From positions 1 to 64,000 of the forward strand of contig NW_026251775.1 in the NCBI RefSeq assembly GCF_025024155.1: 64,000 bases of DNA, given 5' to 3'. The translations under genes were made by a program, and so were the position numbers. Each line of letters starts with the position of its first letter. The stretch's first letter is position 1. Below are positions 1 to 10,120 of the stretch, in pieces. The stretch is from Gamsiella multidivaricata. Its lineage: Eukaryota > Mortierellomycota > Mortierellomycetes > Mortierellales > Mortierellaceae. The notes beneath the pieces were generated by a model that saw only the letters and a program-made list of their open reading frames with translations, had not been told where the DNA came from and did no database searches.

Positions 1-3000
1 ATTGTTCAGGGTAAATGTGATGTTCCTGTCAGCCATCAAACGACACACGTTGGAGATAAGACAATGACGGTATGGTTTGACACGTAGCGGTGTAGCCGTG
101 GGCACCTGTTCCAGCCCGCCCCGTCGCTGAAGCGCAGCGAGCCGTGCTCTACAGAGATCACCTACAATACCTCCATCGTTGAGTCGGCTATGTAGTGAAC
201 TGATCTGTTCCTCGTCTTGAGCGTCGGACAATCGTTTGAGACCTCCGAGGTGCCGGTGAAAGAGAATGCTGTTGGGCGTAGTCGAAGGCAGGCCCGATTT
301 GCGTTTGATTAGTTGGGTATACTTCCCCGTGAGCTTTTTGAGGCACGACGGTGAGATGACTTGAATGGTACTGCGATACAGAATCTTGGGGATCAGGACG
401 CTATTGACGATAGTGGTTGCAATGCGATCGGTGATGGCCTTACGGCTCATAATATTGCAGAGCCGGGCGCCTCTGTTTCCAAAATGCGAGTTGTAGGTGT
501 TGTTGAACGGGCTGAGTTAACCCATACCCCCAGTACGCGTGCTGCTTCCTTAGGTGGGAGTGGTGTTAATTCCTCTGGTGGTGTTCCAAAAATCAATTTG
601 GTGTTGTCCTGCGCGTCCTGGAGGTTAACCATGACCACGGTTTTCTTTGCATTGATTTCCACGCCATTGAGTGTGAAGAAGGACGTTGCAATGTCGAGCG
701 TATGTTGCATATCTTCCCTGGATCCTGCAACCCATGTAGTATCATCCACGTGCGAACACGACAAGAGGTTGTGCAACACCTTTCATCGCATATCCACGTC
801 CTTGCTCCATGACCTCGCACAAGAGAGGTCGTAAGCTATTCGCCAAAAAAGGGGGCATTCCACTCCTCCTTGATCCAATCCGCACTGTGGTCGATATTCC
901 TCCGTGACCCCGTAATCAGTGATAACCTGATTGATCTTGGTGTCAGCGATCTTCATACAAAGGTCAATAAAGGGCTTTGGAAATTTCAAGCGCGTCATTG
1001 CCCGATGAAGCATGCCGTCCTGATGGCAGTTGACCGAGTCGAAGCAGCGACGCATGTCCTGGAAACAATCCATTGCTCTTGTTTGAACTCTGTTGCATCC
1101 TCCATGACACAATTCAGCGCGTGGATGGGATCCTTTGTCGTCGTACCCTTCAAAACCGAATAGTTTGGACCTCGGAGGATGTTGTGCTGGGTAAGAATCG
1201 TACTGAGCCGCTTAGTGAGGATCGTAAACATGATCTTCCTAGCATGCTCTAGAAGTGTAATCGGTCGGACATCAGCCATGCTACCGGACCATTCTGCTGC
1301 CTTTGGGATACAGTAAATTCGTCCAGTGCGCCAATCCTTGGGAACATGGTACAAAATGTGTTTTCCGACTTGTCCTTGTTTCTGAAATAGGTCATTTGAT
1401 AGCCCTGATGCACCCGGCGCCTTGTACTTGGGCGCTTCATCCAGTGCCTCCTCGAATTCCTCGTACGTTGGTGGGTCCATGAGCGTGGAGTACCACTCCT
1501 CGTCAATCCACTCCTTGGGCCGATACTGTTGTTCCCATCTGGACCCAGGCTCCAAAGGCTGTGCAGGACGGGGCCCATGCCACTTGATGAACCAATCGCG
1601 GACATACTCTTTGATTTCCTGCGGCTCCAAAAGATTTTGTGTGTGGTCATCCTGAGTGACCTGGATTCGATCCAAAACAACTTTGCCATTTGTCCTCTCA
1701 AGGACACTGTCGAGAACCTGTCGTGGGGCCAATTGCCATCGGGAAAGTAGAATATTGATATTTTCTCGAATTCGTGTTTGTAGCCTCGCTGCCTGCTGTG
1801 CTTGAATCGCTACGCAAGCAGTGGACCATCTCTTCCCAATCTCCTTTATCCATCGCGTCCAGTCATTTGCCGACGCAGTGTCCAAGGGGGGACTTCCTAG
1901 ACGGTCGATTGGTGGGGCTTCTTCCGCTTCCTCCATGCGATGAAAATACTTGTCGATCCGATTCAACGCACTGTTAACCTCCTGCGAAAGGGTTTGTTGC
2001 ACATCTGGAGCGCAAAAAGTCCTTGTCTCATTCTCTTGGCTGCTTGTTGGAGGTTGGATAAGGAACGGATGATGTGGCTCATGTTGACTTCTCTCTCTGG
2101 GCGACAACCGGTGCGACCTACCACTCTGCCTGGGAGTGTCGCCTTTGCTGCTTTCATCAAAGAGGCCGAATAAAATTGCCATGTGCGTTCCAGGTTGATC
2201 CGAACTAGGGCCTCCTTGGGGACCGTGCCATTGTCGTCCAAGTCCCTAATACCCAACCTGGTCAAGCTTGAGCTGCTGGAAAATATTCTCTGGTTTCTTC
2301 TGCATAGTTCGTCCACTCCTCCTTCGACGTCTCACGGAAACAAAACCGAAAGCCTTGAGGTTTCCTGTATTTGTTGGCCGATGTGTCTCCAAGGAGCGAT
2401 ATCGCGTACAGATTTAAGGACACTACCAGTGCTTGGTGGTCCGATTTAACATGGTCCTGTAAATCGATCACCTCCGCGTTGAAAAGACGGGGTAAGATCC
2501 CTGGACATAGGAAAACCATGTCTATGCGACTGACATCCTCGAAGGTGAAGCCGGCCTCGAGCGGGAATAGCGATCTGTACGCATCCGTCAATGGTTGCTC
2601 CGAAATCCACTGCAAAAGGGGCGTGTCCGGTCGGTGACTCCCATTGTTGTTATTTCTGTCGATGCTAGGTGACATGGTGCCATTGAAATCCCCTAACAAA
2701 ATATATTTGTAGTGACCCAAAACGGCCTCGTTGATCTGTTGCTTTAGCCATTGCTGCAGGGCCTGACCTTCCGGGTGGTGCTGTGCGTCGCTAGGAATAT
2801 AGCAATTAATCACACGAAGTGTACAGCGGTTCCTGAATGCAAAATCAATGGCAATACCGCGTCCACGGTGTCGTGTCTTGCGAATGATATATTTGCTCCA
2901 GTCCTTGCGCACCAGGAGTCCAACGCCTGAAGCCGCGGGATTTTGTGGGGCGCTTCCCCAATGCGTGTCGTATATGTGTGAATACTCCCGAGAGAGTGTA

Positions 3001-3266
3001 AATCGTTCCTTGTGTGTTGCGAATTTTGTTTCCTGTAAACCAAGAATGGATATATCCGCGTGCTCTGCCCAAAAGCAGAGGGCGTCTAGTTTTCCTGGAG
3101 CATTTGCTCCTCGAATGTTGTATGTCGCAACTCGAAGTGTGCGCTCCATTGTTACGTTATTGTTGGTGTTGTGTTCGTTGTAGTCATTAAGTCCGATGTC
3201 CGTTGCAGTGTTTTCCGATGTACCATATTGATTCTGAAGAGAGTGCATATTGGGCGTATTATTCAT
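1..3266 (-). pseudogene. LINE ORF2 (endonuclease + reverse transcriptase), frameshifted, runs off left edge
   Basis: The N-terminal third (3266-2262) is an intact exonuclease-endonuclease-phosphatase (APE-like) domain with ATYNIRG near its start, LGLQETK and LLGDFN. The frame then shifts around 2290-2260 and again near 2180. The reverse transcriptase follows: a KAPGASGLSNDLF motif near 1420 and VRPITLLEHARKIM near 1260. After a third shift come the FDSV motif A segment and the GLDQGG motif B segment (1112-783). After another, SHVDDT (about 750) stands in place of the catalytic YADD-type motif C. From 450 to 1 the minus strand stays coding-like, reading a post-RT connection region. With at least four frame breaks it cannot make an active enzyme. 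Confidence 0.85.
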
Positions 3267-4729
3267 TATTAATTCCTGAGTAGTCGGCCGGTTGCATTTT
3301 CTTAGCGGGTGTAGGTGGTAGCGGATGGTGGGGCGGTCCGGAGTTCGACGCTACAAGTTGCCACGCAGCAAGAAGTGAGCTCATGTTGCTCTGTGGTGTT
3401 GGAAAGGCTCCAGGTTGTTTGGCCTTGTCCAAAAGCTGCTGGAGAGTCATCTGTGTCGGGTCCTGGTCATTTATCTTTTGAGTTAGTGCAGTTGTCTTTG
3501 ATGTCATAGCGGGAGCGGTTGTTCGTTCCTTAGACGATCGTCCTGTTGTCGTTGCTGTAGCTGCCTGAGCAGGCCGGGTTTCCTTTGCTTGCGGTGCTTG
3601 AAACGTCTGTGCGAGGGTGCTACAAACAATCTTCATCATCTCCTGCACACAGTGCATCATGGTCTTGAACTGGGCCTCAGCTCTCTCTCGGTCCTGACGC
3701 ATTTGCTCCAGGATCGCGGCAATAACATCTGTGTTTGTGTTGAGCGTCGTCTCCTCCACAATGGCGCCACTGGTGCCTGCGTTGGTTGATGCAGCCTGTG
3801 CGGGTTGCTTCTGAGCGTTGGTGCTGGCGACTTTGGCGTACGACCGCGAAGAACTCACTCGCAGCGGCTGTCCTTGACTGTATTTCCTCACCGCCTCCAC
3901 ATGAAGATATCGTTCCTTGTTCTCGGTACGCGTCGTACAATCGGCTCTGAGATGCCTACTCGAACCACATGAGTAACAAACTTTGTGGCCAGTCTTGCAC
4001 CACTCCAAAATCCTGTCTCCTAGCGTGATAGGATTGGCTGTTGCAGTTCTCATGTCTTCTTCAGAATTGAAGTAAACATACGCCTCTCGTCGGTATTTTA
4101 TTTGATTATCCACAAATACTTTGGGTATATCAACGCAAATAGCCTTCAGTTCCAACAAATCCGAGAGATCGAGGGGGCTCGTCTGAGAAGGCAAGCCCGC
4201 CAGTTTGCATACATGCCTCGTGTTCCATTGCAATGACACGGCATCAAGGCGACCCAAACGAGCGTGTTCATTGCCCACAAAGAGAGAGGTAGTGCCCTCT
4301 TCTACCAATTTCTCAATGCCCGCTTGGGACGTGAAACGCACTGCAAGGGTTACCTTGATACCGCGGCTGCAAATGTGACGCGAAATGTCCTCGATCTCTC
4401 CATATTTCTGCAATGACAAACGGACCAGCGTGTCCGTTATGCGTGGGGGAAGTCCGCACACCTCCACTGTTCGTCGACGGCGGTCCTGACTCCAGTCGTC
4501 ATTCGCGCGGCAGAAGATGAAAGTGCGGGCTCCGTCCGCATTCTCAGTCCTCATCTTTAGCAGCTCCTGAACTTGAGCCTCTGTCTCCACTGACACCGAA
4601 TAAAGATGTTCGCCATCGAATTTCTTTGTCTTGATCCTTGCCAAAACACTGACCTCGGCCGCCTTCAGCATCCCCATCAGGTCCTCCCGCTTTTCTTCAG
4701 TTGTTTCGCCACGCAGAGAAGATAGAGGG
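3259..4729 (-). pseudogene. LINE ORF1 (gag-like, CCHC zinc knuckle), 5' truncated
   Basis: ORF1 would encode the nucleic-acid-binding partner protein of the LINE ribonucleoprotein. The frame is open from the junction down to TAA at 3259. It runs in frame through 4788 into antisense HET sequence, which is a chimera rather than a natural N-terminus. A CCHC knuckle is visible (CYSCGSSRHLRADC, spacing C-x2-C-x4-H-x4-C, near 3950-3990). RRM-like alternating segments precede it, and a Gln/Ala/Thr-rich, partly helical tail follows. The stop overlaps the start of ORF2 by eight bases, suggesting coupled translation in the parent element. Confidence 0.82.
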
Positions 4730-5917
4730 GGCTGGTGCAAGGGGACTTGTGGTATCACAGGGGAGTACCAGGAGAAGCACGTGTGCAAATGGGGCTATTG
4801 GGATGAGCGGGATATAGCAGCTGCCGTTGTAGCCACAGGATGGGATAGTGAGTTGTGGCTCGACTGGGTTGACATTCCCGCGCAAGCAGGCTGGAAGAAG
4901 GTCAACAAGATCAAGGCACAAGCCGAGCTATATGCTGGTGCGAGTCGCGTGTTTGTGTTTGTTCCTGAACACGATTTCCTTTCGATCAAAGGTGCGCTAG
5001 ATCTCAGTGAGACCGCTGACACCTTCGATGAGTTCCTTGAGGTGATACATCTACTCGGAGGTGTTAAATGGTTCACATCCACTTGGACGTTGCAGGAGAT
5101 GTTCATGAGCTACGAGCGCATGATGGTTGTGACCCATGGTGGCAAGTCCATTGAGTGTGGATGGCTGGTAACACTGCAAGCTCAGTTGGGTGCCCTACTT
5201 GATAGGTATTGGATGCACCTCGAGGCTGATGACATGACTATGCTTGTGGGCCTTGGCGTACTGGAGCTTGGCAGTTGCGATCCTGGGCGACTGGTTGCGG
5301 CTGCACTAATGCGTTGTCGTGGAGTGACGCATGGTTGTTGTGATATTGTAACTCACAAACGTTGTAGTGCACTGACGCATGATAGTTGTGGTGGAGAGAT
5401 GCACGATATGGGACTGTTTGGTTCTATAAGGTATGAGCTGATTCTTGACGTGCCAGGAGGACTGCCAGCGTGTGCCCAGCTTATAAGTTTAGCAGTGCAG
5501 CAGCATGATGTTAGTTGGCTGGCATTTAAGGCTGCCCCTGCGAAAGGAAGGGTCGTCCCTGTATCCACAATGCCAATGTACGGGGCGAAGTGGCCTGCAG
5601 CTGGACGATGGCAAACAGTCTGCGACTTGCTCCCCACCGAGGCAGGGTTGTTATGGTTTGGGGCTACTGGTACGGTTACGTTGTCTGAGACCATTCATTC
5701 TTGGTATAATGAGGACTTTGCATCTGAAGGCGTTTCTGAAGACAAGGGTACAGCTCGGGTCATTGTGCTCTGTGTGAGAGATACTGGACCCACCAATGAG
5801 TGTTGGCTTGGGATGCTTGTGTCTGGGGTCTCGAGAAGGACACGCCGGGTCGGAGGTTGTGTGCTGAAGCCCTCGCAGATGCAGACGTTCGGATCGGAAG
5901 CAATACTCGTGGTGTGA
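4730..5917 (+). pseudogene. HET-domain-like protein, third copy, 5' end removed by LINE insertion
   Basis: From 4730 the sequence is nearly identical to codons about 396-790 of the HET-like genes at 22783 and 31922. It keeps the distal HET signature (WLDWVDIP near 4856, WTLQE near 5087) and the whole C-terminal region, ending at TGA 5915-5917. An AATAAA signal follows at 5955. The first half of the domain, including the SHTWG motif, and everything upstream are missing. The plus-strand open frame continues left into the LINE to 4631, but that is antisense transposon and not a real start. Differences from the other copies cluster at 5205-5400, the segment that also differs between the two intact copies. 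Confidence 0.85.
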
Positions 5918-6064
5918 TAGTAATACATATAAACAGCCTATTTCTACAATACACAATAAAGGACTTTTCAGTTGCCTCTCTTCCCTAGTGTCTTCTTCTG
6001 TTTGTTACAAGTGGGCACACCGACATGAGGCGACGATGATACTGACGATACTGAGCCTGATTAG

Positions 6065-6397
6065 TCTAAGAGTAGTGTATATAGACATACTTGTGCGCAA
6101 CCCGAGAAGATTGTTCCTTATTTTTGTCCAACAGCAACCACGCTGGAGCGCTTTTGCCTTCAACACATCGACTTACATATGGGTAACATCATGGTTGAAA
6201 GAGATGACATTACTGGCACCATTGATTGGGAGTCCCTAGGTGCATATCCAGTCTGGCAGCGTTCTCAATGTCCTGACTTTCTTGTTGGCAGAGGCATCAG
6301 TGTAGAAGTCAATGATGCTGACAAGTGGGGTGATCAGAAGGATTTCCAACAGCTTCTCGAGGAGACGAACCTCCGTAATTTTTCTGCTCAGAGATAG
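6065..6397 (+). pseudogene. APH-type phosphotransferase C-terminal relic
   Basis: An open stretch of 110 codons carries the catalytic signature of the aminoglycoside/choline phosphotransferase (APH) fold: HIDLHMGN (the HxDxxxxN loop) at about 6164-6187 and IDWE at about 6218-6229. These are the catalytic Asp/Asn and the metal-binding Asp of that family. No start codon or N-terminal kinase lobe is visible; the frame opens after a TAG at 6062. The stretch lies about 150 bp downstream of the HET-like relic, and shorter versions sit at the same place behind the other two HET copies, so it travels with the cassette. It is a relic here; the family assignment rests only on the two motifs. Confidence 0.6.
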
Positions 6398-7455
6398 TAA
6401 GTCGAGATGAAGCGTTTGGAGCGGCTATGCAAGAGGATGGCAAACTTCAGGAGAAAAAAGTTATTCTGCTTGGAGACTTTCCTACGAAAAGCAAACGCTG
6501 GATGGGAGTGTCTCAACAATGGCATTGATGGCAGAGATTATAATTGTTTGCAGCTCTAACAGAAGGTACTTTGTCCGAATATAGTTATTTCATTTCACTT
6601 CTTGCTGCTCGGAATCTGAATCGGACCGCTGCGTATGTGTTTGTGTTGCGCACGGTTCTCTTTGTTTTAATAAAGCTGCTGTCGATATTTTTTCTAAGAG
6701 CAAGTATAAAATGGTTGCCTTTAGCACTTGTCTCTCGTTTTTTCCCAAGCATTTCAACATCTTACTGACAGCAGTTATTTGACATGAAAAGACAGAAAAG
6801 GCTGGTAGCTGGAGACGTTCTCGAAATCTGAAGGCCAACTGCTGCATATTCAGCCGAGTCCAGTGTACTTTATTACCATTTAAATCCATTAGAGGCCCAC
6901 GCATAAAATGAGACGACCGTTTGGCTGGGGAAGGCAAATCACGTTGCAACAAAATTTCTTTCTTGTATTAGAGGTGGTTTTTTCGCGTTCCTTCACATCC
7001 ATATCGCCTTCCTGGTGAATGGTTTCTTTCAATTAGGATATAAATTGTTGGACTTTGAGATGGGATTGATACCTTTTCTGTTCTGTGTGTGTGTGAGAGA
7101 GAGATGGAGTGAGTGAGGGTGAGGAAAAGAGTGAGAGAAGGGAGAGAGAAGAGAGAGAAGACAGATTTTTGACCTGATGGTTCAGCCACACGTGTAGCTC
7201 TACTTCATTCTTGTCGCTTTCATTAATTTGAATACTTGCGGACACTTCCACCGTTAATCTGTAAAACTTTCCAGATTACCGGACGGTGACTGTACTGAAA
7301 TATGGGCTTATGGTTTATTGAAGAAACATAATGAAATGTCAAGGTCGCCGGTGTCGTTAATATCGTCTTGGGACAATCGAATCCAGTCCTGCACATCAAA
7401 AGTCCTATGACTTCGCTCAGGAATTCAGCACATCCTTCGGCTCTCGCTCAGCCTC
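6398..7455. other. Intergenic, cassette 3' flank and low-complexity DNA
   Basis: The first 500 bases still match the 3' flank of the cassette copy at 34.8-35.4 kb, with indels. At 7078-7165 there is a TG/GA-rich microsatellite. I see no convincing gene or structured RNA here. Confidence 0.6.
7078..7165. repeat. TG/GA-rich microsatellite
   Basis: A tgtgtgtg run passes into irregular gagagaga/gagtga repeats. It is simple sequence between the APH relic and the PD-(D/E)XK-like gene. Confidence 0.85.
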
Positions 7456-9968
7456 CTATTCTTTCTCTCGCTTGGAAGGGGTGAAGATGGTGGGCCTCTT
7501 ATAGCTCGCTTTTGTAGGTGGGGTCCTGAGGCCTGGAGGAAGAATAGGTCCGATGATGTTGTTCTCGACAAATGACTAGTGTAACGCAAAATAAAAATAA
7601 TAGTGATCAGATCGGCGAGAGAGAATCATGGAAGAGAAGGGAAGAGTAAGGAGAGAGCTTTACATTGCACATACGCACATACCTTGATGGAAAAGAATAG
7701 CTGCGTGACATAACGAACACCACCTGTGTCTCTTTGGTAGCGCGGGAGACAGGCTTCACCGACATGGTAAAGATGGTAGATTCCTTCCAGCTCCAGATCC
7801 ATAACCCACAGATCTGCCTTGTAGCCAAAGACATGTAGGCCAAACATAAATGTCTTTTCCGCACCGCCATCAAGCTCATGGTCAATCTGATCTTTCATCA
7901 AAATTACCAGCTTCCAAAGATCAGCGACGTAATCATCGACGTTGTCATCATGCTCAGGGGGCTTGACTTCTGAGATGAGGAAGGCAAGCCCTTTCTTCTT
8001 GATAACCAGGTCTGGACGGTAACCTTCGCGGCCACAATCTTCACGTCGTGCCTGGGAACCTTCTATCTGTTTGTTCGCCCAGATCACCTCAAAGTCTTTA
8101 CCAGGAAAGACGGGAGCGACAAAGGGACCGAGACGGTGATGAACATGTGTGTCCTCCCCTTTGCAGTCTGTGGCACTGTTCCAGGTCCGCTTTAGATTCT
8201 CCGATCTAGTGGCAGTTAAAATTCGTCTTAATACATGTACTTCAGTTTGTGTTTCACTGCAGCCATTGATTTCCTGAACTTACAGTCGCTTCCAGACTGA
8301 TAATATAGGGTTCTGAGAGACATCCGAGTGAGCTGTTGTGAGCTCTCCACATTTTCTGAGTTCATTCTCCAGGTCCAAGTGAAGCGCAAGTTCGGCTGCA
8401 GACACGTCCTCAAGAGGGAACCTGGACTCAAATTTTGCGCAAATCTCAGCATGCACTGCAGAAGGCATTCCAGGGAGAGCCGAGCGCATGTCCCAGATAG
8501 AGTTCACAGCCCTGTTCGTATATTAAAATCAATCCATGATGACATGATGGAACTAAAAGGGACGCACGATGAACTTACAAGAAATAGTGAAGATGCTCCA
8601 GCTCCATGGTGGTCGAGGCATTCACGACTTTGCTCGAGTCTTGCTGCAGTTTTTTGAATGTAGCGGTTATGTTGTAGTCTCCACAATAAGCATCTTCGGA
8701 TGAGCAGGGAGCCGAAAGGACTGGATCCAAATCAACTTTAAATAATGAACGCGGTTTGCGCTTCCTTCCAACACGACTCTCCGCTCCTACTTGCGATCTC
8801 TATACATCAAAAAAAGAAGCTCTGAGCAAGTTTAGAAAGCCGTCTATGTTGTCAAAGCGTCAATCAACTGCCCAGAGTCAGTTTTACCTTTAATGGCGAT
8901 GTTATTGTAGGCGTTGCTTTTTTTGTGGCCGTTGCTAATGATGTTGTGGCTGTTGCTGTTGCTGTCTGCGTTGATGCTGCCGGTGCCGCTGCATGAGTGT
9001 ATGAAGACATCCAGGTCCGTGATGATCCCGACGTAACTGGTGCATGGGTGCGTGGCTGGTTGAGTGAAGGCACGGGCGTCTGTATTGCTGATGAAGCCTC
9101 CGGTTCAGGAGCGTACGACTGCTTGCTTGAGGACGACGACCTCCGCGATGTTGCCGTTATATGGGCGCGTAGCCGATCAGCAGCAGGCTCCTATACCGGA
9201 CCAATGATGACAGTTTTAGTTCCGAGATGATAAAAGCGAGCAGAAACAGAAGCAGGAAGCACCGCAAAAGATTTTTACATTAGGAGCAAAGGCTGTGACT
9301 CTTTCTCGATCCTGAGCCGAAGTGTCGTGGATAGCACCATTACCAAGGGGGCTGGATGGCAGTGCTGATGATCTTGTCGCTGTTGATTCTGCTGCTGATA
9401 AAAACGACAACGACAATGAGGTTGAGATTGACAATATGAATAATAAAGTCAAGGCAGGCAGCACCAAGGATGATCAATTTGCCACCCTAAAATAAGGTAA
9501 CTTACTTGTCACTGGGAACTGGCTTTTAACGCTCTCGGTGTAATATTCTAAGACGTGTTCCTGCTGCTCCTTCACCTTTGACTCCACTGTGCTTACGTAC
9601 ACTTGCGCCGCCCTGTGCCGCCAGAACTGAACAGCTTCGTCGCTATTCTTCCACTTCAGCCAGTCTTTGTAAAGATATTCGCCCACACTCCTCAGTATTA
9701 GCTCCTTTGACCCTTGTGGCCCCTCCTTCGACTTGAACAATTTCAAAATCCGGGCATACTGGTTCTCCATATACGTTCGTCCCTTGTGAGACTCGTCTGC
9801 AATATGCAAAAAGAATGCATCTGGAGTGATGGTATACGGATCTGTATACGATTGGAAAAAGGCCTTCTTTGGTAAATTGAGAAGACAGTCGAGAGCCTCG
9901 CGCCATTTGTTCCGCAAATCGCTCTGCATGGTGTTCGTCGGGGAAGGGATAATTAGAATGCGAACCAT
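7456..9968 (-). CDS. PD-(D/E)XK-like nuclease-fold protein, multi-exon
   Basis: Spliced minus-strand gene, probably starting at ATG 9968. Exon 1 is about 9968-9509, followed by a Ser/Thr-rich linker (about 9220-8887). Exons from about 8805-8579, 8513-8284, 8205-7683 and 7575-7456 join in frame at good GT-AG sites (for example introns 8206-8283 and 7576-7682). The conserved part contains RPDLVI followed by ISEVKPP. This D...ExK pattern is that of the PD-(D/E)XK nuclease fold, known from restriction enzymes and from the C-termini of some Crinkler-type fungal effectors. A helical N-terminal region lies upstream. The C-terminus ends in a basic tail with TAG at 7456. Substrate and activity are unknown. 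It lies 152 bp downstream of the Fanzor gene in the same orientation. The exon structure at 9200-9500 is uncertain. Confidence 0.6.
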
Positions 9969-10014
9969 CTATCAAGAGCGCACTGAGACATTCGCGCAAC
10001 GGACTACGATGACG

Positions 10015-10093
10015 TCACCGAAAAGGTGAAATCATCGGCCTGCGGCAACTATCTAAATCCACCCGAAGGTAGACAAGGGTGCTTGCGAGCACC
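10015..10093 (-). ncRNA. Cluster of three hairpins just 3' of the Fanzor gene (candidate guide-RNA scaffold)
   Basis: Reading the minus strand after the Fanzor stop (10121), a T9 run (10101-10109) is followed by three adjacent hairpins. The first is GGTGCT/AGCACC with a four-base loop (10078-10093). The second is CTACC-TTCG-GGTGG with a cUUCGg tetraloop (10059-10072), which pairs fully only as minus-strand RNA because it uses a G-U pair. The third is TCACC/GGTGA (10015-10029). Fanzor and TnpB guide RNAs are typically encoded at or just past the 3' end of the nuclease gene, so this is a reasonable place for one. It could instead be the leader or promoter of the next gene. The hairpins are seen; the function is inference. 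Confidence 0.35.
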
Positions 10094-10120
10094 TCGAAGT
10101 GAAAAAAAAAGCTAGTCTAG

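Larger units (their letters stand above)
1..4729 (-). mobile_element. Non-LTR retrotransposon (LINE), decayed, 5'-truncated
   Basis: The element reads leftward and carries two consecutive genes: a gag-like ORF1 with a CCHC zinc knuckle and an ORF2 with an AP-endonuclease-like domain followed by reverse transcriptase. Its 3' end lies beyond the left edge. The 5' boundary is at about 4729/4730. From 4730 rightward the DNA matches the HET gene copies at 24120 and 33259, so the element interrupted a third copy in antisense orientation. ORF1 has no start codon of its own before the junction, so the element is probably 5'-truncated, as is common for target-primed insertions. ORF2 has several frame changes, so this copy is dead. 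Confidence 0.9.

Noticed and set aside
4631..4729. N-terminal part of the plus-strand frame leading into the third HET copy
   Set aside because: It is antisense LINE ORF1 sequence that happens to be open and is not part of the HET gene.
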